From: Gordionus sp. m RMFG-2023
Lineage: Eukaryota > Nematomorpha > Gordioida > Chordodea > Parachordodidae
Length of the DNA: 64,000 bases
Direction of reading: 5' to 3'
Assembly: GCF_954871325.1 (NCBI RefSeq)
Contig: NC_088775.1
Span: forward strand, 62,001-126,000
The notes beneath the pieces were generated by a model that worked only from the letters and a program-made list of their open reading frames with translations, made no database searches and was not told the origin of the DNA. Positions 13,201-23,013 of this stretch are shown here, piece by piece. Position numbers and translations under genes: made by a program. Position 1 is the stretch's first letter, and each line of letters starts with the position of its first letter.

Positions 13201-15020
13201 CTGATATGAAAAGACCAGATGGACTTACAAACTGTTCTTTAAGGTAAACACCTTTTTTGAATTTTATTTGTGTCTCCCAGATTTCCTCTAGCTCAAACAT
13301 TAATTCGATCCTTACAGCATAAAGGACACCAAATAGAATGAACCACGACCTTTCAGATATTTTACCCCAAAACTTATTTCTAACTTTTTAAAAAATTTTG
13401 GCAAAATATATATCTCAAATTAACGGAGATCTCCTCTTTTAAGAGATTACAATCAATAAATCGTTTACGTTTTATTCAAAAGATTTGTTTTAAATAATTG
13501 TAAAACCAAACTTAAAACATATCCGGCCAAAGTTCTTTGAAGATAAAAATATTTAGTGATAATTACACCCAACCCCCTCCTCCCATACCCACACTTTACG
13601 AAAATCATAATGTATCTATGAATTCGTGTAAATGTAGGGAGTAGTATTGTTAAAAAGCCCGATTTGGGTCGATCTAAAAAACGACCCCATTAAGATTATA
13701 ACTAAAATAACATTTCTAAAGATTTTGCACATAGGTGGCAGAAATGCTTGGACATCTATTTCTCAAATCTCGATGCTTACATAATATTAGTTTAGCTAAA
13801 ATCTTAATCGAGCCGTTTTGAAAAATCGACCCAAATCGGGCTTTTTAACAACACTAGTAGGGAGGGTGTAATGAAATGAACATTATCCTAATCAAATTTC
13901 AGAAGTTATTTCATAAAACTAAAATTATTTATTGAATAATAAATGTCCCATGCATAAAGATGAAGTTTTTTAAAGGTTCCAGCATATACGAAACTATTTC
14001 TAAAATAATTCTGATTGAAATTTACATTAAAAACTGGTTGACTACGTCAAAAGGCGGTAATTTTAAGATATATTTTCTTTTGCAATTTTATATCAAATGT
14101 TTAGGAATATTTTACAAATAGGCCATGTTTTTTTTAAAAATTTCAATCCATATATATTTAAAATAAAAGTCATGGAATGATCCAAGATTGAAATGGGATC
14201 CTGCAAAGCACGAAAATATACAAAAAATACTTTCTTTTAGATACGAAGATATCTGGTACCCGGATGTTATATTATATTTTGGGTAATAATCTTATTTATT
14301 TTACAGTTAGCTTAAGATTTTAACATAATCAATTAATTAATCACGCCCCACAAAATAGGGTAGAAATATGTTTAAAACCCCATTCAGTTTTAAGTTTAAA
14401 ATTTTTAAATAGGAATCACCTATGTTCGAATTGCAAATATGGTTTTAAAAGTGTGATACTAAATGCTTTTATTTTTTTATAGCAGTAAGATTTATTCATG
14501 TATTATATAGCATTGTATAATATTATTTCTCTACCCATTTTAAAATCATGTTAAAAATATGTGAACAAAAAAAAGGAAAGAGGAAATAACTGATAAGGTC
14601 TCCGAAAATATATACACAATAATAGAAAATACGGGGAATGTTTTATGGGTACCTCCGGTTACAATTAAGACCCATTGCCTTTCACAACTCAACGAATCGT
14701 ATCCACCTGACATCCCATCTAACTGGTTGGATAAAAGAGAGGAGTTCCCGGAAACATTTTTTGAGCAGAGTAGTCACGAGCTAATCCGTTGGTGCTTTTT
14801 AAGGTACGGTTCTTGGGTATTCGATAACAGTATGCTACATTTAGATTTGTTTGAAGGTGATAACAAAATTGACATAAATTACTACTTCCCCACCGTGAAT
14901 TGGGAATTGATAGATAATATAGTCTTCGCAAAAAATACTACCTACCCATGTTGCCCTGAGTCCCCTTATACCTCTATAACGTTTGCTATGAAATTCCGAA
15001 AGATGTTTGATGAAAACTAA
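10285..15020 (+). CDS. secreted nicotinic ligand-binding-domain protein (AChBP-like), copy 1
   Basis: Exons, all phase-consistent: 10285-10336, 11375-11514, 14170-14282, 14576-15020 (249 codons plus stop). Exon 1 encodes a signal peptide (MLWTKCLILLGISINLHG). Exon 2 gives the N-terminal helix and first strand (KDYDKNVIPIEEHDKPVDV, LGLSLI). Exon 3 here has SWNDPRLKWDP and IWYPDVILY (loop A). The last exon has NVLWVPPVTIKTHC, LRYGSW (loop B Trp) and YPCCPESPY, whose Tyr/Cys-Cys/Tyr spacing equals loop C of the muscle alpha1 subunit. The frame stops a few residues after the pre-M1 strand (FAMKFRK), before any membrane helix, and no membrane-segment exon was seen before the next gene. Family knowledge: such soluble domains (AChBP) bind acetylcholine as pentamers outside the cell. 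The small exon expected for loop D (about 45 nt, between 11515 and 14169) was not identified; a weak candidate lies near 14050. The acceptor at 14575 is pyrimidine-poor. Confidence 0.8.
11587..11797. mobile_element. hAT-type MITE (copy 1 region)
   Basis: Foldback element starting TAGTTTTGTTAAAAC and ending TTAACAACACTA; its arms are complementary for most of their length. Flanks GATATAAT and GATATTTC could be a decayed 8-bp target duplication. It belongs to the GAGTTAGC-type subfamily also seen at 36.2, 38.6 and 51.0 kb. Confidence 0.75.
12158..12346. mobile_element. hAT-type MITE, diverged (copy 1 region)
   Basis: Begins TAGTGTTGTTAAATT and ends AATTTAACAACACTA. The interior is more diverged than in the other copies, and no convincing target duplication remains. 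Confidence 0.6.
13105..13400 (+). mobile_element. LINE 3'-end relic (copy 1 region)
   Basis: A decayed match to the tail of the 3.2-5.4 kb LINE family: phrases resembling NKLGLAKYPNLLKP and then PDGLTNCS can be read in broken frames. It lies in an intron of the AChBP-like gene and predates the duplication, since copy 2 has it at about 25815-26120. Confidence 0.5.
13642..13856. mobile_element. hAT-type MITE with 8-bp target duplication
   Basis: 215-bp element starting TAGTATTGTTAAAAAGCCC and ending GGGCTTTTTAACAACACTA, flanked on both sides by GTAGGGAG (13634-13641 and 13857-13864). The arms are complementary almost to the centre. The 8-bp duplication and YAGNG-like end indicate the hAT superfamily; there is no coding capacity. 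Confidence 0.9.
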
Positions 15021-15179
15021 ATAATAATTATTTTTTTTATTTCATTCTAAAATAATATATATTTTTTAAAATTATTTTTTATACTATATAAATTACGTTT
15101 CAAATATAGTAAATAAATTAAAAATTTGAAGAATTTTCAAAATATAGCTTTTATGGAAAGATAGAAATGGAAAGAAAGA

Positions 15180-15660
15180 AAGAGAGAGAGAGAGAAAATA
15201 GAAGAAGTTAGTGGTCTATTTTAACATATAAAAAACATGAAGTTAAAGGGGAAAGTTTACGTAAGCTGTGTGAGGAGTTGTTTTGTTTAAGGCGGCCTAA
15301 ACATGGAAATGAAAGTGGCACACAAAGCCAAATTGAAAAGAACAGAGATGAGAGTTATTAGATGTATGTGTGTGGTATAGAAAAACTAGCAAGGAACTGC
15401 TAGTAAGGATAAGGATTGGAATATATTTGAATAGAATGGTAATGAAAAGAAATTGACTTATTTAGTTTGGGCACGTGGAACGTAAGACAAAACATAACCA
15501 AGCTTCGTGGAAGGCCTAAGATGACGTTAAAGGAGATAGAGGCGGATATAAGGAAAATGAATCTTACAAAATTTAATGCTCAGGACAGACAAAAATGTGA
15601 AAAAATAATTAGAGGGGAAACTGGCTGACCTACGTAAACTTTTCCACTGAAAGGAGAAGA
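15180..15660 (+). mobile_element. LINE relic with C-terminal EMRVIRCMC / RGRPKMT-like phrases (copy 1 region)
   Basis: Broken plus-strand frames read TEMRVIRCMCVV, then LVWARGT, then a segment like GRPKMTLKEIEADIRKMN. This order is typical of the C-terminal tail of a widespread LINE type (RMIRWMCG...GHV...RGRPKKTW). It is heavily decayed and follows the AChBP-like gene. Copy 2 counterpart: about 27930-28395. Confidence 0.5.
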
Positions 15661-18500
15661 AGATCAACTTATACCAAGCCTCAGAACAGGAGCTATTTCT
15701 TTTTAGAACCAAAACTATCTTCTGAAAGGAAACCACCAAAACATATTTATAACTGATATATCTTTTGGGGATATTTTTTTAAAATATTGCGTTAATTAAT
15801 TCCTTCAATGGCCATAATTCTCTCTATTCATTATACCCATTCAGAGAATGGGTTAAAAAAACTTGATTTTTTTGGCCTTTAGGTTCGAAAACTTTATCTA
15901 AGGGTATACTTTAGTATTATTTAATCGTTCAAATAATAGTTAGAACGAGATATGTCGATTAATCTGGTCATATAATAATTATTTTCTTCTATTGATTAAT
16001 TATTTATTAAAATAATCCTCCAGCCGTTATAACCTACAGTCTAAACATATAGTTTGAAAAAAATTTGAGAAGCTTCGTTATTTATCTAAACAGCTAAAAA
16101 AAATTATGTACTTCTATAAGGGACACAAAAATACATTTATTCAAAATTGTGTCGTGATATCATGTAGAAGGTTGTTTTTATTTTTAAGAATATTAATAAT
16201 TTTTTACATATTTCTGTGAATAATTTGAATTTTTATTAGAGATAATATTTTATTTTTTATTGTTATATAATTTATAATGATTTTTTTTTATAAGTGCAAT
16301 CAATTTAAAATAAATAATATATAATATATAGCAATTAGTAATTTATATTTAGAAAGTGAGCTAAAATTTTTCCCAGGGCCAGACAGGCTGTCTTCCTTTT
16401 TTGGAAGAGTAGCGTTACTAGGGAGAAGGCAAGGACTCAAGTCCCAAAAATTTGAAGAGCCTCCTCAAAATTTTGAAATTTTATTTTATTCTACTAAAAA
16501 AAATAAGTAAGTTAGCTTAAAAATAAGATAATTTTAAAAATAATTTTAACAAATTTTTTTGAGTCCCCTGATATAGTAGAGGCTAGTGTCATCCCTGTTT
16601 TGGAGGGGTAGTGACAATATCACTGACGACTCATTCATGTAAATGTATATCGCTGGCGATACCTCATTTTGATTTCCCATACAAATAATTTATTAAAATT
16701 TTATGAAAACATGTTTAAAAAATCAGAGTTTCATTAATTTTTCTTATACGAGAAACAAAAATGTCGTGTTAACTGGCTGCGTATATTTTAATTCTTTTGA
16801 ATGAAAATATAAATTGCAAACGTCCAACTTATAAGCACTATGTAACTAAGCTTTAAATATTTATCTAAAAAATATTTTATATATGTATAAAATATATTTT
16901 AAAAAATCTATTTAAGATTAAATGATTAGAAGATATTTTGTGACATTTGAGATGTTATTAATATTATAGTTGTAACAATAGTGTTTATATTAGAAGCCAA
17001 GAAATACCTATTTTATTAGACATCAAACCCACTCTATTAGAATTCTAAATATCCTTAGGACTGAGCAGCGCTAAGAGCGCGAAGCAGGTAATAAGTTTCT
17101 TTTACTTTTTATGAAACTATGCGGTTAAAGATAGGATTGATATCATGTTCTTAAGCGCGTTCTAACTTGAAGTTATACAAATAAAATAAGTGTTAGTGTT
17201 TATATTATATCAGATTTAATAGTCATTTTACTAGGCACCAAACCCGCTACAATTGATAAAATTTAAAAGAAACTTAGGGCTGCTGAGTGGAGTGAAGAAG
17301 CCAATGTTTCTCTTTGTATTTACCAAACTACGCTGTTCAGGTTAAGGATTGATATAAAGCTCGTGGACCACGGTAACAGCTAGCTTAAGGCTATGCAACA
17401 AGATGAGGGTTAGTGATTATATTAGATGATAAATATTTTGAAATATTTACTACAATCTTTAAGGAAAATATGAATACCAATATTTAATTTAAATCTTTCA
17501 TAATCATTTTTTTATTAAAAAAATGTGATTCTTTAAATGTCTAAATATTTCCTTAAAATTATATTTATACTTGATTTTTTGATTTTATGTCCCTAAATAT
17601 TTTTTAAAATAATTATGTCAAATAGGACGGAAAATATTTTGGCCTGTAATATTGTATGACATTTATTAATAAATTACTAATAAAAATTTATTTTGATTAG
17701 AGGTGGACCTCAATTCGGCATAATATACTAGGAGATGTAGCTTTCCTTTTAGTTAATGAAGAGGAAATGTAGTAATGTAGAAATATATTTAAATATACTA
17801 TCTATATATTATGAATTATTATAATCTTCAATTAGATATGGTAATAATGATTATATATATATATATATTTTTAATTTGATATGATATTGGATTAGGTTAA
17901 CTACCTAACACCCACATCATTTATCATGTGATATTTATATTATATTTATTATAATTACAATTATATATATATATATATTTGATATTAATATAATATCAGG
18001 TGATGGTAAACTTCCGAACACTCATATAGTTTGTTGGGATATATCATTATTAATATTTCCCTCGCTCTGTCTATTTATTATATGCGGTATAAATGTATTA
18101 TGGATTTAAACCATCTTATGTATATGTATAATGATGAAAGAGAAGAGATAAGTTTGAATATTTGATCTAGAATGGTTGTTATAGTAAATTGGTATTTTAT
18201 TTATAAGGCTTGAATATTTAATCTAGAATGGTTGTTATAGTAAATTAGTATTTTATTTATATTTACTCAAAAAGAAAATACAAGTCGTTTTTAAAATGAA
18301 AAATATCTATGTAAAAAGAAAAATACATATTCATTTATATATATATTTTGTTGCCTTGAGATATACAAATAAATTTCACTGAACTTTAAATATAAATTAT
18401 TTAAGTGTTTAAATATATAATAGTTTAACTGAACTTTAAATATAAATTATTTAAGTATTTAAATATATAATATAGCACATGCAACATATAATAAATATGA
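15661..18500. other. no gene recognised (copy 1, between AChBP-like gene and CWF19L2 exons)
   Basis: AT-rich sequence with TA-repeat runs (17840-17870, 17960-17980) and a tandem pair of ~40-bp segments at 18370-18475. I specifically looked for exons encoding nicotinic membrane helices on the plus strand and saw none. Confidence 0.45.
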
Positions 18501-18503
18501 AAT

Positions 18504-18721
18504 TAGTGTTGTTAAAATGTCAGATTCGGATCAATTTAAAAAACAGTCTGATTAAGATTATAACCAACATAAGTTTATGTAAGTCTAAGGATTTTGCTAA
18601 TATCTGTCAGAAATGCTTATACTTCTATTTGAAAAATCTCTATACCATAGTATCGTTATATCTAAATTCTTAATCGGGTCATTTTAAAAAATCAACACAA
18701 ATGGGCTTTTTAATCATACTA
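18504..18721. mobile_element. hAT-type MITE (copy 1 region)
   Basis: Begins TAGTGTTGTTAAAATG and ends with a decayed TTTTTAATCATACTA. Flanks TATGAAAT and TATGAGAT match at 7 of 8 positions, a target duplication. The interior matches the AAGATTATAACCAA subfamily seen at 13.6 kb. Confidence 0.8.
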
Positions 18722-19127
18722 TATGAGATAATTAAAGTGGTCTTAAGCGAGTTAATTTTAAAATATACTTTTATTGTATGAAAAAAGTTAGAGAGGGATA
18801 ATTAAATTTTGATTTAAGAATAAGACCTACACTAATTTGATAATAATGGGCATTTCTAATATCTTAGATAGAAGGTTATGATAACATAATAATCGAAAAA
18901 TATTGAAACTCTAATAACATTGCCTATATAAATTATATTCAAAATATATTTCTAATTCCTTAAATAAATAGATTCCTGGCCAATGAGATCACCTGTTTTA
19001 TACATTGTTTTAAGTGAATAATATTATAAAATTTTAGAGATATTAGCAATAAGCAGTTGATTTAGTGAAAGCGGATATGTCTAAGAATATTCTTAATAGA
19101 ATTATTGAAATCGAGTTTTATAATATA

Positions 19128-19348
19128 AAAAAGTTTTGTAAAAAAACTGATTTGGATTGATTTTAAAAACTGACCGAATAAGATTTTAGCCAAAATAATA
19201 TTATCTAAACATAGAGATTTTGCTCATAAATGGCAGAAAAATTTGGATCTCTATTTATTAAATCTCGATGCTTATATAACATTATTTTAGTAAAATTTAT
19301 ATCGACTCGTTTTTAAACATCAACCTGAATCGGGCTATTCAACATTGG
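19128..19348. mobile_element. hAT-type MITE, decayed (copy 1 region)
   Basis: The interior matches the 13.6 kb MITE (GACCGAATAAGATTTTAGCC, AAATCTCGATGCTTAT), but the terminal repeats are eroded and no target duplication can be seen. Copy 2 counterpart at about 31805-32023. Confidence 0.6.
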
Positions 19349-19454
19349 CATTTTAAAGAAAGGTTCCAGTTGTGTGAGTTATACAGCACATTTATTTTGG
19401 CAACAAATTTTAGTTATTTATGTATAACAATCTGCTCATAAAATTTATAATAAG

Positions 19455-19612
19455 TTGTGTTGTTAAAAAGATCGAGTCAGGTGATTTTTCAAAACGGCCC
19501 GATTAAGACTTGCCAATAGATGTCCAAGCATTTCTGCCAGCTAGCAAAATTTTATAGCTTACATAATGTTATTTTGGTTATAATTTTGACCGGTTTTTTT
19601 AAATTAATAATT
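19455..19612. mobile_element. hAT-type MITE, truncated at right (copy 1 region)
   Basis: Left end TGTGTTGTTAAAAAGATCG with the subfamily interior (CGGCCCGATTAAGACT); the right end is missing or unrecognisable. Copy 2 counterpart at about 32131-32288. Confidence 0.5.
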
Positions 19613-19766
19613 TATATTAAAATGCCACCCAAATATCATCCACTACACCATCATCCATACGAAAAACCTTTATAAGCTAATATAGTCGAAATACAGAAAC
19701 TTAATAATCTGGCAGTTAGATATGACATGTAACAATGTCATTATATTTTTGTGCAAAGTTGGTTCA

Positions 19767-20476
19767 ATGATGAATGTAAGATATAAAATAATTTTTTTAA
19801 TAAAATCAAATGTAGGATTATGAGGAAGTTTGGGTTGAAAAAGAAGATACTAATGTTGTAATCCAGGATAAATCATCACCTAAAGACTATGATGAGGATT
19901 GTTTTTCAAGTTTGATTGGAAGATATTCAACTTTAGATAATAAGCAAGATAGATCTGACAAAAAAAAACTTAAAGATGAGGAGATAGAAGTATTAATACA
20001 ATTTATTAATTTAGTTAACTGTAAATTGTAGAAAGTAAGACAATCAAGAGAATTAAATCCATATTTTAAAAACCCATGCAATAAAGTAGATATTTCTAAC
20101 AAAACAAATTCTACACCATCAATAATTATTGGGGATGGAGGTGCAAGTTGGCTAAGGAAATCATTTAAAAGAGCAAAAGAACAATCAGTTGACACAGGAA
20201 GACCTCTACAAGAAATTATAGCAGAGAGATTGGGAGTGGGTATTTTTTAATGATTAAGGATACCAATATTTAACTATTTTTATATATATATAATCTATCC
20301 CCTAATTTTTAAAAATTTAGTCATTGGAAAAATTTAAAAAATTGCTTGAGGAAGCTGAGAAGAAAGAAGATGTCTCCTATGCATCTGATCAACCACCCTC
20401 AAGATATATACATAATAAAGATGGTTATAGCAAGTATGATAAACTTGGGAAAAAGGACAAAGATTTGTTTAAATAA
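19767..20476 (+). pseudogene. CWF19L2: CWF19L2 5' fragment, truncated by the duplication
   Basis: Contains counterparts of the first CWF19L2 exons of copy 2: a short start exon ending 19775, then 19816-19989, 20032-20235 and the first ~150 nt of the large exon from 20321. The duplication breakpoint cuts that exon, and the frame stops at 20476 two codons later, removing the rest including the catalytic-like CwfJ domains. Signs of decay compared with copy 2: in the 42-nt intron the branch-like GCTAAC is GTTAAC, and the conserved AERWG tryptophan is leucine (AERLG). If transcribed, it could yield only a short N-terminal peptide. Confidence 0.85.
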
Positions 20477-20589
20477 GAATTTATTTGATCAAGTAAAATG
20501 AGGAATAAGTTAATGAAGTTAATAATTGGTATTCATAATTCAAGTTGGAAGTCTTAAGTAATAAAATGTAAATAACAGATCAAATATCT

Positions 20590-21434
20590 TAATAATTAAT
20601 TTAAAATATTTGTCCTCTAGTCGACACAAATTGACGACTCAAGTTTTTTAAGTACAAAAATGTAAATAATAGAATCTTAAATAATAACAAATAATTTGAA
20701 CTATTCGTCCTCTAATCTACTCAACTATATATGTATTCACGACTCAACTGTAAGTCTAAAGTAAAAAATGTAAAACCAAAAAATATCTTAATTAATAATA
20801 TTAAAAATATTCGTCCTCTAGTCGACTCATGTTCATAGAACTTTTCTTCCTCTAGTCGACTCAACTTCAAATATATAATTCTTATTCACGTCAAGACTCA
20901 AGTTGGAAGTCTAAAGTAATAAAATATAAAAAACAAAAAATATTTTCATAATAACTAATTTGGAATATTCATCATATAGTCGACCGACTCATTTATATAA
21001 TTCTTTTCAGTTTTCACAATTCAAATTAGAAGTCTAAAGTAAAAAAATTTAAAAAGCAGAAAAAATATTTAATAAATAATAATTAATTTGAAATATTCGT
21101 CCTCTAATCGACTTAAATTGACGACTCAAGTTCAGAGAACTATTCGTCCTCTATTCGATAACTATATATTTTGTATTCACAACTCAAGTTGGAGGTCTAA
21201 AGTAAAAAGTAAATAACAACAAATATCTTAAATAATAATAACTAATTTCAAATATTCGTCCTCTAGTCAACTCAAGTTCATAGAACTATTGGTCCTCTAG
21301 TCGACTCAATTATTTAATTATATTCACGAGTCACGACTCAAGTTGGAAGTCGAAAGTAGTAAATACAAAAACTATCTTAAAATAATAATATATCTGAAAT
21401 ATTCGTCCTCTAGTCGACTAGAGGACGAATATTT
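20590..21434. repeat. minisatellite array between the duplicated copies
   Basis: About six to seven degenerate tandem units of roughly 130-150 bp, recognised by repeats of CGTCCTCTAGTCGACTCAAG followed by TTCACGACTCAAGTTGGAAG and AATATCTTAAATAATAATAA. Many units carry the core twice. It is not present elsewhere in the window and fills most of the 1 kb spacer (20472-21494). Confidence 0.85.
21397..21434. repeat. perfect 38-bp palindrome
   Basis: The last minisatellite unit is joined head-to-head to an inverted core: 19 nt reading AAATATTCGTCCTCTAGTC are followed immediately by their exact reverse complement, with no spacer, centred at 21415/21416. It lies about 60 bp before the start of duplication copy 2. 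Confidence 0.95.
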
Positions 21435-22261
21435 TAAGAACTTAAGTTCACAACTTGAAATTTTTAAATATATTCAATAAATAGAAATATACATAAACGA
21501 TTATTTTATATGATTCCAGGGTTAATATGTTTTCTTATAGTATGTAATAATATTTTATTTTCTTACGTCAAAATCTTCTTTATTCAATTTCAAAAACCAT
21601 TTTACAATTTGAAAAAAAAAATTTAACAATGATTTTACTCTTTTTTTAATGTTTTTCACATCTTGCACATTTTGACAAATAAATATAAATTTATTAATAA
21701 TATACTCCAAAGATAAAATATTCAATTTTCGTGATAATGATGACTCGATAAATTACCACAAAAAATGACACTTATCATGAAACTCTCCCCAAATAGATAT
21801 ATATATATATATATAACAAATTATACATTTCAATAGAAACATAGAGCAAAGATATTTATTTAATATTCAAATTTGTAATTAATTTTAAATATTATGTTTA
21901 TTTTAAAATCTCTAATTTACGTGATTAAACTGATTCATAAGAATGAGATGACCAAAAAGATTAATTCAATTCAGCAATTTTAGTGAAATAATTTGACACG
22001 CAGAAATATTAATAAAAAAATTTTTTTATGTGCCAATGAGAAATAAAAATTAAGCGAAAATTAAAAATAAATAATTTTTTGAAAGACAAATAAAGAACGA
22101 TAAAAAATGAGAGAAAAAAAATTTGAGAAAAGATTAAGAAAAATTAAAATTAAAAATGAGCTAAAGAGATTGCAAAAAGTTAGAAATAAAATAGGAAGAA
22201 AAAATAAAAATTTAAAGAAAAATTGACAAGAAAAAAACATAATTTTTTTTAAAAAAATAAA

Positions 22262-22550
22262 CATTTTCCTTTTTTGATTGACACTTTTCCTTTTATAATT
22301 GCCCCTTTTCCTTTTTTGATTGACACTTTTCCTTTTTTAATTGACCCCTTTCCTTTTTTGATTCGATTTGACACTTTTTCATTTTTGTTCGGACTCTTTC
22401 CCTAAGTCTTTGGGATTTTATCTCTTTTGATTGACACTTTTTCATTTTTTGATTGGATTTTTCGTTTTTGTTTGTCACTTTACCTTTTTAGTTAGAACTT
22501 TTTCCTAATCCTCTGGGACTTTTCCTTTTTTTGATTGACACTTTTCTTTT
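22262..22550. repeat. minisatellite, ~24-bp T-rich units (copy 2)
   Basis: Same array as at 9463-9835 with fewer units, which accounts for most of the length difference between the two duplication copies here. Confidence 0.75.
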
Positions 22551-23013
22551 TCTCGATGGTAATCTCTGTAGTGTCAGGAATGCAAACGAAGAGTCGAAAT
22601 CATCCAATCACGTAATTTTCTAGATAAATAGTCCATTTCTTAATATAGTACATTACACTCTATAGTTCTAATTTGTATTTCCTTTATTTTCTTTTATAAT
22701 CCTTTTTCTTTTCCTTTCTTTATCTTTTTTTCCTTATTTTCTTTTCTTTTTTTCCTTATCTTTGAGTTCAAAAAGGAGGTTCAAGTCGGTCAAAATTATT
22801 ATATTAATTTTAATTATAACTATTTCCAAATGTATCAAAAATACATATGTTTTTCGAACCAAAGCAAATTTTGTTTTTATAAAAAAATTTGATCTTGGTT
22901 ATGATAATTATAGATAAGATATCATTTTTGAAATATTTTTCTTTTTCAAATTTTTTTTTAAAAAAAAAAATATTTTTTTTAACTTCTTCTATTTTTTCTT
23001 CTTAGCGCATAAA

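Larger units (their letters stand above)
8691..20471. repeat. tandem segmental duplication, copy 1
   Basis: Collinear with 21495-33149 in direct orientation. The coordinate offset falls from about 12,800 to about 12,680 through small indels, for example fewer minisatellite units in copy 2. Differences are scattered single bases and short indels. The left edge lies at the shared AAACGATTAT; the right edge lies inside a CWF19L2 exon, where the sequences diverge after GATTTGTTTA. Contents: a minisatellite, an acetylcholine-binding-protein-like gene, hAT-type MITEs, two LINE relics and the first CWF19L2 exons. Percent identity was not computed. Confidence 0.95.

Noticed and set aside
13195-13245. 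A segment ending TTTAAG|GTAAAC considered as the missing loop D exon of the AChBP-like gene
   Set aside because: Its PDGLTNC reading matches the LINE tail better, and it lies within a longer LINE relic.
14020-14075. KNWLTTS reading near 14050 as the loop D exon
   Set aside because: It has a weak resemblance to TTNVWL, but neither its acceptor nor its donor phase agrees with the flanking exons, so it was left out of the gene model.
14719-14931. 70-codon minus-strand frame opposite the AChBP-like last exon (also 27436-27648)
   Set aside because: Antisense shadow of a better-supported coding exon; it shows no family resemblance and exists in both copies only because the exon is conserved.
15021-19760. 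Downstream membrane-helix exons that would make the AChBP-like gene a full nicotinic channel
   Set aside because: No plus-strand segment resembles the M1-M4 helices or their flanking motifs; the interval holds LINE and MITE relics and simple sequence, and the same is true of copy 2.
20590-21434. CRISPR-like array
   Set aside because: Units are long, degenerate and tandem without unique spacers, and the DNA is eukaryotic; it is a minisatellite.
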